Source: Fibrobacter sp. (GTDB taxonomy: Bacteria; Fibrobacterota; Fibrobacteria; Fibrobacterales; Fibrobacteraceae). Taken from it: 64,000 nucleotides of DNA. This document shows positions 18,279-27,800 of the stretch, piece after piece. The translations under genes were made by a program, and so were the position numbers. A model generated the notes under the pieces. The model had not been told where the DNA came from and made no database searches. It was given only the letters and a program-made list of their open reading frames with translations. The stretch is taken from assembly GCA_024399035.1 (NCBI GenBank), contig JAKSID010000002.1, positions 57,732 through 121,731 on the forward strand. Direction: 5' to 3'. Position 1 is the first letter of the stretch. Each line of letters opens with the position of its first letter.

Positions 18279-19454
18279 ATGAAGAACGAACCGAAAGAAA
18301 ACTTGCTTGACGTGCTTAAGAAGGTTGTCGAAGCTAAGGATATGGAAGACTCCCTGGTGCTCAATGCACTGAAGGAAGCCTTGATTACTGCAGCTCGCAA
18401 GTACCTGCACATCGAGAAGAAGATCGAAGTGGATTTCGACGAAGAAGCAAACGAAGTTCACGTCTATCTCCGTGTGGCCGTTGTGGATGATTATCCGGAC
18501 TACGACCCGAACATGACCGCTGACGAAGTGGAAGAACTGGACAAGGGCTACATGCTGGTTGAAGAAGCTCGCGATTTCAACGAAGACGCTCAGCCGGGTG
18601 ACTTCCTCGAAATGGAAATTCCTATTGCAGCGTTTGGCCGTCAGGCAATCCAGACCGCTAAGCAGCTCCTGAACCAGCAGATCCGCGACGCAGAACGTCA
18701 GAAGATCATGGACACCTACCGTAGCCGTATCGGCACCATGGTGAGCGGCGAAGTCATTCGTTTGGAACAAAGTAACATCATCGTCCGTCTTGGCAAGCAG
18801 ACCGAAGCCATGATCCCGTACCGCGAACAGATCAAGCGCGAACGCTGGGCTCAGGGCAACTCCATCAAGGCTGTCATTGCACGCGTCGAAGAATCTTCCA
18901 AGAACGGTGCACAGGTTATCCTGTCTCGTTCTAACGGCGATTTCCTCAAGGAACTCTTCCGTCAGGAAGTTCCCGAAATCTACGAAAACACTGTTGAAAT
19001 CAAGGGCGTCGCTCGTGAACCGGGCTTCCGCGCTAAGATTGCAGTTTACTCCCGCGACGAAAAGATCGACCCCGTTGGCGCATGCGTTGGCATGAAGGGT
19101 GCTCGTGTTCAGACTATCGTCCGCGAACTGGGCAACGAACGTATCGATATCGTTCAGTGGAACCCGGATCTGGATATCTTCATCCAGCGCGCTCTGGCTC
19201 CGGCAAACGTGATCAAGCTGATTCACGTTCCCGAAACCCGTCGTACCGTTGTGATTATCAGCGATGAAAACCTCGCTCTTGCTATCGGTAAGAACGGTCA
19301 GAACGTTAAGTTGGCTGCTGAACTCGTTCAGCGTAATCTCGATGTCTTCGGTGAAAAGGAATGGTCTGAAAAGGACGACGAAACCAAGGCAAAGATTACT
19401 ACTCCGTCCAGCGCAGATTTGAACCACGCAAATGGTCGCAGGGCAAGCCGCTAA
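18279..19454 (+). CDS. nusA: Transcription termination/antitermination factor NusA
   Basis: 391 residues. RNA polymerase-binding N-terminal domain (1-~130), S1 domain (~147-210: VSGEVIRLEQSNIIVRLGKQ), KH1 with GACVGMKGARV and KH2 with LAIAIGKNGQNV-type motif (seen as ALAIGKNGQNV). It ends shortly after KH2 and has no C-terminal acidic repeats of the E. coli kind (495 aa); this short form is common outside gammaproteobacteria. GGAAGG ribosome binding site upstream; 15 nt after rimP. Confidence 0.97.
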   Translation: MKNEPKENLLDVLKKVVEAKDMEDSLVLNALKEALITAARKYLHIEKKIEVDFDEEANEVHVYLRVAVVDDYPDYDPNMTADEVEELDKGYMLVEEARDFNEDAQPGDFLEMEIPIAAFGRQAIQTAKQLLNQQIRDAERQKIMDTYRSRIGTMVSGEVIRLEQSNIIVRLGKQTEAMIPYREQIKRERWAQGNSIKAVIARVEESSKNGAQVILSRSNGDFLKELFRQEVPEIYENTVEIKGVAREPGFRAKIAVYSRDEKIDPVGACVGMKGARVQTIVRELGNERIDIVQWNPDLDIFIQRALAPANVIKLIHVPETRRTVVIISDENLALAIGKNGQNVKLAAELVQRNLDVFGEKEWSEKDDETKAKITTPSSADLNHANGRRASR

Positions 19455-19471
19455 CCAGAGGCTATACTAGG

Positions 19472-19490
19472 CCCACACAAGGGGTGTGGG
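19472..19490 (+). other. Hairpin between nusA and infB
   Basis: CCCACAC/GTGTGGG (19472-19478, 19484-19490) with a 5-nt loop, without a T-run. It may be an mRNA processing or stability site in the operon. Confidence 0.5.
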
Positions 19491-19532
19491 TCTCGAAAGG
19501 TTTGAAAAAAGGAACATTGGAACAGGCAATTC

Positions 19533-22500
19533 ATGGTAAGTGAAAATCAAATTAAACCTACAGATTGGGCAGAATCTCACGGCGTCAAGGTAGACGTTGT
19601 GATGAAATTGCTTCGCGAAGCGGGCGTGACCGTCCGTACTCATATGTCCAAGGTGGATGCGAAGGACTATGAGAAGATTGAAGCAGCTGCAGATGCCGAA
19701 AGGCAGAAGGCAGAGTCCCGCAACAAGAATCTGAAGAAGAATACTTCTTCTGATGCTCCTAGTGCAACAGCAAGTAAGGCTAAGGCAGCTCCTGCTGCTG
19801 GTGGCCGTACCTTGAAGGCTACCCTTATCAAGGGTGCGACTGTTACCGTTAAGAAGGGTGCCGCCGCAAAGGCCGCTGCTCCTGCAGCACCTAAGGCTGA
19901 AGCACCTGCTGCTCCCGCAGCTCCCAAGGTTGACCCCAAGCCCGCTGCAAAGCCGGCTGCCGAAAAGGTTGCCGTAGAAAAGGTTGCTCCCGTTGCTGAA
20001 AAGCCGGTGGAACCGAAGGTCGAGACTCCGGCCGCAGCACCTGCTGCTCCCGCAGCTCCCAAGGTTGATCCCAAGCCGGTTGAAGCTAAGCCCGCAGCAC
20101 CTAAGGCTGATCCTAAGCCTGTCGCTCCCAGTTCTGAACCTGCTCCCAAGCCTGCGGTCGCAAAGCCTGTTGCACCTGCCGCAGCACCTAAGGCAGATTC
20201 CGCATCCAGCGCTTCTAACGTGGAATTGAAGCAGCCTCCCATGAAGGCTCAGGTTTTCAAACCCGATGCAGCAATTCTCGCCCGTATCCAGAAGTCCCAG
20301 CAGCAGGCTCAGCAGAGCCGCGGCGGACATCGTGGTCCTGGTGGCAACCGTGGTGGTAACGGTGGCAACCAGCAGGGCTATACCGGTACTTTTGGCCGCC
20401 TGAACAATGGAAACGGCCAGGACAACCGCAATGGCGGCAACCGTCGCCCGGGCCAGGGTGGTGACCGCAACAACAATAATAATGGCGGCCGTACCTTTAC
20501 TGGTCGCACCAGTGGCTTTACTGGCTCCTCTATGCAGGACGCCTTCAATGCTAGCAACAACAACCAGGGCTTTGGTGGCCAGGGCGGTTTTGGCGGTGGT
20601 CAGAACGGCAAGGGCAACGGCAAGGGTGGCCAGCAGAATGGTCGTCATGGTCAGAACGACAAGAACCGTCGTAACAACAACGGTAAGGATCGCGACCAGC
20701 AGAAGGAACAGCAGCAGGAAGCAGTTCGTCAGAACGTTTCCCGCGTGATGGCCGACCTTTCCAAGAAGCCCGTCAAGAAGGTTTACCGTAAGGAAAAGGC
20801 CGAAGGTGATTCCTCCGACGAAAAGAAGATTTTGAAGACTTCTGACTTCATCACTGTTGGCGAACTCGCCGGCTTGATGGAACAGATGCCTGCACGCGTT
20901 ATCGCAAAGTGCATGGAAATGGGCATGATGGTGACTATCAATGCTCGCCTTGACTTTGAAACCATCCAGCTTTTGGCCGACGAATTCGGCTTTGAAGCTC
21001 AGCTGATGGAAGAATACGAAGAAGAAGCTCTGGGTGTTGAAGAGGAACAGGAAGAAAACCTGCAGCCTCGTCACCCGGTGGTTACCGTGATGGGTCACGT
21101 TGACCATGGTAAGACTTCTCTCCTTGACTGGATCCGTAAGACTCACGTTGTGTCTGGCGAATCCGGCGGCATTACTCAGCACATCGGTGCATACGAAGTT
21201 TCTACCAGCCAGGGTAAGGTTACCTTCCTGGATACTCCGGGTCACGAAGCATTCTCCGCAATGCGTGCTCGTGGTTCTCAGGTTACCGACGTTATCGTTC
21301 TGGTTGTGGCTGCAGACTCTATGGTCATGCCCCAGACTGTTGAATCCATCGAACTTGCCAAGCGCGAAAAGGTTCCGATGGTGGTTGCAATTACCAAGAT
21401 CGACCTTCCCACTGCAAACCCGGACAAGATCCGTGCTCAGCTCGCCGAACGCGGCGTAGAAGTGGAACAGTGGGGCGGTTCTACCAGCTGTATCGAAGTC
21501 TCTGCCCGTACCGGTCAGGGTATGGATCAGCTCCTCGAAACTCTGGCTCTTGAAGCCGAAGTTCTTGAACTTAAGGCTAACCCGGATGCTCACGCTCGCG
21601 GTGCTGTGGTTGAATCCAAGCTTGACGTGGGTAAGGGTTCCATGGCTACGATCCTCGTGCAGAACGGTACTCTCCATGTGGGTGACCCGTTTGTCTGCGG
21701 TATCTACGCTGGTCGTGTCCGTGCTATGTTCAACGAACGTGGCGAACAGCTTAAGGAAGTTCCGCCTTCTGCACCTTGCCAGGTGCTTGGCTTTGACGGT
21801 ACCCCTCAGGCTGGTGATGACCTTATCGTTGTGGAAGACGAAAAGGCCGCACGAGAAATTGCTTCCAAGCGTCGTATGGCCGCCCGTGAACGCGACCTCC
21901 GCGCCCGTAAGACCGTTTCTCTTGAAAATACGTTTAACGAAAAGAAGGATGGTAAGCTCTCTGAACTCAACCTCATCGTCAAGGCTGACGTGGGTGGTTC
22001 TGCCGAAGCTCTTGCCGCATCCCTCGAAAAGCTTACCAATAAGGAAGTCCGCGTGAACATCATCCGTAAGGGTGTTGGTACTATCACGGAATCCGATATC
22101 TTGCTTGCTACTACCGCTCAGGCTATCATCGTTTCCTTCCACTTGATGCCGTCTCTCGCTGTCCGCGAAATGGCCCAGAAGGAAGGCATCGAAATCCGCA
22201 ACTACCGCGTGATTTACGACTGCATCGAAGATATTACTAACGCTGTGGAAGGCCTCCTCAAGCCCACTCTCCGCGAAGAACTCAGCGGCGAAGCAGAAAT
22301 TCGTCAGGTGTTCAAGGTTCCCAAGGTTGGCCTTATCGCCGGCTGTATGGTTACCGACGGCGAAGTGGACCGCACCAGCCATGTACGCGTATACCGCAAT
22401 GGCGTGGAACTGGGTACCACTGTGGTCCAGTCCTTGAAGCGCATGAAGGACGACGTCAAGTCTGTTGCTCGTGGCTTTGAATGCGGTATCGGTCTTAAGG

Positions 22501-22637
22501 GTTACGACGATATTAAGGAAGGCGATAGCTTGATCTTCTTCAAGGAAGTCACTGTTGCTCGTACCTTGAAGGACGTTGCCCGTGAAGAAGCCGAAGAAAA
22601 GGCTAAGAAGCAGTCCGCTGAAGGGGAAAACGCTTAA
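19533..22637 (+). CDS. infB: Translation initiation factor IF-2
   Basis: 1034 residues. GTPase that places initiator tRNA on the 30S subunit. The N-terminus has the IF2_N module, then a long disordered region: Ala/Pro/Lys-rich (~75-230) followed by a Gly/Asn/Arg/Gln-rich stretch (~255-410, with segments such as RGGHRGPGGNRGGNGG) that is unusual. A second IF2_N-like segment (LKTSDFITVGELAGLM) precedes the G domain near residue 520: GHVDHGKTS, DTPGHEAF, TKID. Domains II-IV follow to the end. Its stop overlaps the rbfA start by one base. Confidence 0.97.
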   Translation: MVSENQIKPTDWAESHGVKVDVVMKLLREAGVTVRTHMSKVDAKDYEKIEAAADAERQKAESRNKNLKKNTSSDAPSATASKAKAAPAAGGRTLKATLIKGATVTVKKGAAAKAAAPAAPKAEAPAAPAAPKVDPKPAAKPAAEKVAVEKVAPVAEKPVEPKVETPAAAPAAPAAPKVDPKPVEAKPAAPKADPKPVAPSSEPAPKPAVAKPVAPAAAPKADSASSASNVELKQPPMKAQVFKPDAAILARIQKSQQQAQQSRGGHRGPGGNRGGNGGNQQGYTGTFGRLNNGNGQDNRNGGNRRPGQGGDRNNNNNGGRTFTGRTSGFTGSSMQDAFNASNNNQGFGGQGGFGGGQNGKGNGKGGQQNGRHGQNDKNRRNNNGKDRDQQKEQQQEAVRQNVSRVMADLSKKPVKKVYRKEKAEGDSSDEKKILKTSDFITVGELAGLMEQMPARVIAKCMEMGMMVTINARLDFETIQLLADEFGFEAQLMEEYEEEALGVEEEQEENLQPRHPVVTVMGHVDHGKTSLLDWIRKTHVVSGESGGITQHIGAYEVSTSQGKVTFLDTPGHEAFSAMRARGSQVTDVIVLVVAADSMVMPQTVESIELAKREKVPMVVAITKIDLPTANPDKIRAQLAERGVEVEQWGGSTSCIEVSARTGQGMDQLLETLALEAEVLELKANPDAHARGAVVESKLDVGKGSMATILVQNGTLHVGDPFVCGIYAGRVRAMFNERGEQLKEVPPSAPCQVLGFDGTPQAGDDLIVVEDEKAAREIASKRRMAARERDLRARKTVSLENTFNEKKDGKLSELNLIVKADVGGSAEALAASLEKLTNKEVRVNIIRKGVGTITESDILLATTAQAIIVSFHLMPSLAVREMAQKEGIEIRNYRVIYDCIEDITNAVEGLLKPTLREELSGEAEIRQVFKVPKVGLIAGCMVTDGEVDRTSHVRVYRNGVELGTTVVQSLKRMKDDVKSVARGFECGIGLKGYDDIKEGDSLIFFKEVTVARTLKDVAREEAEEKAKKQSAEGENA

Positions 22638-22990
22638 TGAGTCGTAGAACCGATAGATTGGACGAACAGTTCCGCGAAGAAATCTCCAAGCTCTTGCAGA
22701 AGGGCTTGAAGGATCCTCGTGTGAGCACTTTGTCCAGCATTACCCGAGTGGAAATTACCGATGACCTGAGCTATGCAAAGATCATGGTTTCTGTCATGGG
22801 TTCCGACAAGGAAAAGCGTGATTCTCTCATCGGCCTCAAGAATTCTGCCGGTTACATTCGCACCTTCTTGGGCAAGGCCCTGAAGATCCGTAAGATTCCG
22901 GAATTGAATTTTGTGCTGGACGAGAACTTGGAACACGCCATGCATATCGAAAGCATTCTTGCAGAACTGAAGCAGAAAGGGGATCTTTAA
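22637..22990 (+). CDS. rbfA: 30S ribosome-binding factor RbfA
   Basis: 117 residues, a single KH-like domain needed for late 30S assembly and cold growth. Typical features: RTDRLDEQFREEISKLLQ at the start, DPRVSTLSSITRVEITDDLSYAKIMVSV in the middle and IPELNFVLDENLEHAMHIESIL near the end. Start overlaps the infB stop (TAATG). Confidence 0.95.
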   Translation: MSRRTDRLDEQFREEISKLLQKGLKDPRVSTLSSITRVEITDDLSYAKIMVSVMGSDKEKRDSLIGLKNSAGYIRTFLGKALKIRKIPELNFVLDENLEHAMHIESILAELKQKGDL

Positions 22991-23932
22991 TTGTCCAACT
23001 CTGGCTTTGTCCTTCTAGACAAGATTGCTGGTGAAACTTCTTTTAAGGCCCTTTTCCCTCTGAAAAGGGTCTTTTCTACAAAGAGAGTTGGCCACGCAGG
23101 CACGCTGGATTTGCGCGCCTCGGGTTTGATTATTGCTGCTACTGGCCGCTGCACCCGTTTGCTGCCCTTCGTAGAAGCGAAGGACAAGTGCTATAGCTTT
23201 AGGCTCCATCTTGGCTACCAGACCGATACCCTGGAATGGGATGGGGAAGTGGTGGAACAGGATAGTCGCGCTGTTGGTTCTGCGTCGGCTGCTGGTTCTG
23301 CCGCGACGGTTGACCGCGCCGCCCTGGAGGCCGTATTGCCCCAGTTCACTGGCGACATCGAACAGATTCCGCCTAAGTATTGCGCCGTCAAGATCAACGG
23401 CGTTCGCGCCAGCGACCTGATGGAACGTGGCCGAGATATTGAGCTGAAGCCCCGCAAGATTCATATTGCATCGCTGAAGGTGACTGATGTGGTTGCTAAC
23501 GAGGCCACGGAAGGCTGTTCCGGAAAGGCTTTCGCTACATTCGACTTGATTTGTGAATGCTCTAAGGGTACCTACATTCGCGCCCTGGGCCGTGACATCG
23601 CCCGCGCTCTTGGAACCGTAGGCTGTGTTTCTAACATTCGCCGCCACCGCATCGGTAACGTTACCTTGGACAAGGCTGTCCGCGGTGAGGACTTGACTCG
23701 TGAGCACTTGCTGCCGGTGGACAAGGTCCTTGATTTCCCGGTGGTGCGTTTGGACGACACCCAGGTGGCTGTCATCCGTCAGGGCAATTACCTGCCTTGG
23801 AAGACTCCGATTGAAGGGGTGGATTCTGAGGGCAATGTTTTTGTGGCAAACCAACAGGGCGAAGTTTTGAGCCTGTGCCACTACGAGCCGGGCCGCATTA
23901 AGCCCAAGTTCTATTTAGGCGAAGACGAGTAG
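22991..23932 (+). CDS. truB: tRNA pseudouridine(55) synthase TruB
   Basis: 313 residues. Makes pseudouridine 55 in the T-loop of tRNAs. The catalytic Asp sits in VGHAGTLDLRASGLI (about residue 37), followed by GRCTRLLPFVEAKDKCY, PQFTGDIEQIPPKYCAVKING and CSKGTYIRALGRDIA. The TTG start abuts the rbfA stop codon with no gap; no ATG or GTG start fits. The short C-terminal domain is PUA-like. Confidence 0.95.
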   Translation: MSNSGFVLLDKIAGETSFKALFPLKRVFSTKRVGHAGTLDLRASGLIIAATGRCTRLLPFVEAKDKCYSFRLHLGYQTDTLEWDGEVVEQDSRAVGSASAAGSAATVDRAALEAVLPQFTGDIEQIPPKYCAVKINGVRASDLMERGRDIELKPRKIHIASLKVTDVVANEATEGCSGKAFATFDLICECSKGTYIRALGRDIARALGTVGCVSNIRRHRIGNVTLDKAVRGEDLTREHLLPVDKVLDFPVVRLDDTQVAVIRQGNYLPWKTPIEGVDSEGNVFVANQQGEVLSLCHYEPGRIKPKFYLGEDE

Positions 23933-23937
23933 GGAAT

Positions 23938-24837
23938 ATGAGCATTAAACGCGCTGTTACCATGGGAAACTTTGATGGTTGCCACTTGGGCCACCAAGCA
24001 CTTTTCCGTTCCCTGAAGGCTGTTGCAGAAGCCAACGGCCTGCGCCCTACGGTAATCAGTTTCGAACCTCATTCTAATTATGTGCTTCGCGGCCCTGGCG
24101 ATCCTTTGCTGCTGACCACCACCGAAGAAAAACGTGAATTTGTAGAAAGCCTTGGCCTTGATTTTGTGGTGCTGCCTTTTACCAAGGAGTTGGCCCGCCT
24201 GCCCTTTGATGAATTTATTCGTAATGAACTGATTGAAAAGCTGAATGTGTGTTCTATGTTCTTTGGCCACGACCATAATTTTGGCGCCGGCGGCAAGGGC
24301 AACTACGAAACCATTACGGCAGCTTTCCCTGAACTCTCTACCCAGATGCTTTCCATAGTGCTTCACAAGGGCGAACGTGTAAGTTCCTCTGCGGTGCGCA
24401 CCGCCCTGGTCAATGGGGATGTGGAACGCGCCCAGACTTATTTGGGCCGCCCGTACCGATTGACGGGTAACGTGGTAGTGGGCAAACAGCTTGGCCGTAC
24501 CTTGGGTTATCCCACGGCGAACCTGCAGGTAGAAGAATTCAAGTTCCTGCCCAAGGGCGGCGTGTATGTGGCCAATGCCCGCTTGGCTGACGGTCGCATT
24601 TTCCGTTCTGTCTTGAATATCGGCACCCAGCCTTCTACGCCGGGCACCCACTTTATGGCAATTGAAGCCTACCTACTGGACTTTGACGAAGATATTTACG
24701 GTCAGCGCCTGACTTTGGACTTGATGGCTTATCTGCGTCCGGAACAGAAGTTCGCAAGCATCGAAGATCTGGTGCGCCAGATTGGTATGGATGCGGACAG
24801 GGCCCGTAATTATAACGGTAGCCACTGGGCTGAATAA
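23938..24837 (+). CDS. ribF: Bifunctional riboflavin kinase / FAD synthetase
   Basis: 299 residues. Converts riboflavin to FMN and FAD. N-terminal FAD synthetase domain: TMGNFDGCHLGHQALF and FFGHDHNFGAGGKGN; C-terminal riboflavin kinase domain: YRLTGNVVVGKQLGRTLGYPTANL, GVYVANARL, SVLNIGTQPS. Last gene of the translation operon, 5 nt after truB, as in many bacteria. Convergent with the SNF2 gene 24 nt away; that gap holds short TCGCG inverted repeats and no clear terminator. Confidence 0.96.
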   Translation: MSIKRAVTMGNFDGCHLGHQALFRSLKAVAEANGLRPTVISFEPHSNYVLRGPGDPLLLTTTEEKREFVESLGLDFVVLPFTKELARLPFDEFIRNELIEKLNVCSMFFGHDHNFGAGGKGNYETITAAFPELSTQMLSIVLHKGERVSSSAVRTALVNGDVERAQTYLGRPYRLTGNVVVGKQLGRTLGYPTANLQVEEFKFLPKGGVYVANARLADGRIFRSVLNIGTQPSTPGTHFMAIEAYLLDFDEDIYGQRLTLDLMAYLRPEQKFASIEDLVRQIGMDADRARNYNGSHWAE

Positions 24838-24861
24838 TGGACATCGCGATGAAAGTCGCGA

Positions 24862-27800
24862 TTAAATCGCGCTGTTATCTAATCCGAAAACTTCACCAAG
24901 GTCTGCGTCGCTAAGGTCTGCAATCCAGGTTTCGCCGGCATTCACCGTAAGTTCTGCAATTGCCTTCTTGGATTCCAGGAGGGCATTGATTTTTTCTTCG
25001 AAGGTGCCCTTGGTAATAAAGCGGTGCACCTGGACGTTTCGGGTCTGGCCGATACGGAACGCGCGGTCGGTGGCCTGTGCTTCGATGGCGGGGTTCCACC
25101 AGAGATCGTAATGAATGACCTGGCTTGCAGCGGTCAGGTTGAGGCCTGTGCCAGCGGCCTTCAATGAAAGAATAAGAACCTTGGATTCCGGATTCTCCTG
25201 GAAGTCCTTGACCATGCGGTTGCGCTGTGTCTGTGTGCAGCCACCGTGATAGAAGTCGGGGCAGAAACCCAGTTCCTTTTCGATGGCGCTTTGCAGCAGC
25301 TTGCCCATTTCGGTAAACTGGGTGAAGATGATAGTCTTTTCTTCTTGCGCCAGGATAGATTTGAGCAAGTCAATAAGCATCTGCAACTTGCCGGATTCCA
25401 AGGGTGTTGAACTTTTGCCTTCGGAGCCTTCTTCTGCGGTTTCGGCAGAGGGGTTGCGACCCAGCTTTAAGTATGTAGCGGGGTGATTGCAAATCTGCTT
25501 GAGGGCGAGAATCATCTGTAAAATGATGCCCTTGCGCTTGAAACTGGAATTGCCCGCGCCGCCGGTGGATCCGCTAACGCCTGCGGTGGCTGCGGCTTGT
25601 TCACGCATCATTTCTTCAAGTTCCAAGTCTGCAAGGAACTTGTCCAGTGTAGTCTTGTAGAGTACGGCCTGGGACTTTGTCAGTTCGGCGTATTCATCCT
25701 GAATAATCTTGTCGGGCAAGTCACTGATGATGGACTTGTCGGTCTTGAGGCGGCGCAGCATAAAGGGTGCCGTAATCTTGCGGAACTGTTCTGCCACAGG
25801 CTGGCTGCCGTTCTTCTGGATTGGAATTTCAAAACGTTCGTGGAAATCGGAGGCACTAGGCAAAATGCCGCGGTTGCAGAAATCCATAATGGTCCAGAAT
25901 TCCATGAGGCGGTTTTCTACAGGAGTGCCGCTCATGGCAATCTTCATAGGCGCCTGCATGGAACGGAGTAAACGACTCTGGTCGCTGTCTGCGTTCTTGA
26001 TGTTCTGGGCTTCATCAATGATGATGGCTTGCCACTGCCTTTCCTTAAGCTTATCAACGTCCTTGCGGAAGGTGGCGTAGGTCGTAAGCAGAACATCGCT
26101 ATCGAATTTCTGCAAGTCTCTGGTGCCGCCGTGGTAGGGGAAGAAAGTGAGCTCGGGAGCGAACTTCTTGATTTCCATCTGCCAGTTGCAAAGGAGGCCT
26201 GCGGGCAACACCACCAGGGCCTTGTTCTCGTTGAACTTGCCTTCTTGTTTCATCTTTAGCAAGAAGGTAATGACCTGCAACGTCTTACCAAGACCCATGT
26301 CGTCGGCAAGGATACAGCCGAAGCCCATGTCCAGATTCTTGTACATCCAGGAATAGCCGCGCAGCTGGTACGGGCGCAAGGTGGCGTTCAAGTTGGCAGG
26401 TAATTCCACTTCGTTTTCGCCGCGCCAAGCTTCCATCTGGCTTTTCATCTGGTTGGTAAGCGTAACGCCCACATTTTCGCATTGTCCAGTAAGGCAAGCC
26501 TGCACCAGTTTTGCCTGGGTAATTTCTTGGTCCGGCTCGCCGGATTCCTTTTTCGCAACCCGTTCCTGCAGGGTCTTAAGATCTTCGTCGGTAATGCGGA
26601 TATACTGGGACTTGTATTTCAGAAGTCCTTCGGCATCCTGTGCCAACTTCAAAAATTCCTCGGCGGAAATTTCTTCGTCGCCAATAGCAACTTCCCAATC
26701 GAAATCCAAAAGGTCCTGGGCCTTGAATGCGCCGTAGCTCATGGTGCCCTGCACACGCATTTGTGTTTTGGGGCGGCCTACATTCAAAAGGGACTTGGGC
26801 AGTTCCGCCTTGATATCCAGAACTTCCAACTTTTTAAGAGAGTTCTGCAAAAAGTCCAAGAGCTCTGCGCCGTGCATTACAATGGAACTGCCGGCCTTGC
26901 GCTCCAGGTACTTTTCCATGGGCTTGAAGGTTTCTGCAATGCCGTTCAGAATGCTGAGAATAGAGAGCAGGCGGGAATCATTGCTTTCGAAAAGCTGCGC
27001 CAACGGAATGCGTCGGGCGTCGGGGCCTTCGCCATCCAGTACAAATACATCCAGCGCAATATCCTTGCCCAGTTCGGAACATACGAAAAGAATTTGTGCA
27101 CGGAAATCCAGGGCGCTGTAGACGGAGAACCACTGCTGGATTTTTCCGGGAATTGCGTGGGCATTGTTTGCCAGCTTGCCAGAAATGCAGTTGAAGAAAA
27201 AGACCAGCAAGTTTTCGTGCTTGCTCTTTTGACCTTGGGGCTTGAACTTGCGTGCGAATCGCAGCAGTTGGCTAATGAACAGCGAGAGAATGTGCTCGGC
27301 AGGGGAGGCCAGCAGCAAACGGTCTTCGTCGTTATCCATCAGGGCGATGTTCGCAGGCGCGAACTTTTCAAACTCCGCAACGAAGGAAAGAACGTCGGGC
27401 AGCATCTCGGCAGGTAGCCAGCGCATCTGGGCCACATCCTTGCCGATCCAGAAAACCTGGGGATAGATGGCGCCTGTCTTTACAAGATAGAAGGCGGCCA
27501 TCAGGGCGCGGTGCAAAAAGCGCACCGTTACATGATGCATAAAGAAGTTGCCCTGGCTCAAGGCGCAGAGGGCGCCCATGGCGGTTTCCACAGAAAGGTC
27601 GGAACTGATGACCTGACCGTCCTTGGCCTGAATGAAATGCCATTTCCATCCGTTGGAATGAATCACCTGGAGGGATTCGCCTTCCATCATAAAGGTCTTG
27701 TTGTGATAGAGTCTGAACTGTTCCGCGAAATCGTAGAAACTGTCGAATTCGGAATAGTACTTGCGGCAGAATTCCATTTCGTCGGCAAAGCTCTTGCGGA

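Noticed and set aside
19467..22382. Very long open frame (971 codons) antisense to infB
   Set aside because: It mirrors infB codon by codon; composition is Ala/Val/Leu/Ser from a biased reverse frame, with no ribosome binding site or domain. The same applies to long antisense frames over uvrA, the FGE gene, ftsI, murE/murF and the YfhO gene.
26482..27417. 311-codon plus-strand frame inside the SNF2 gene
   Set aside because: It is a shadow of the helicase gene; no domain, ribosome binding site or promoter.
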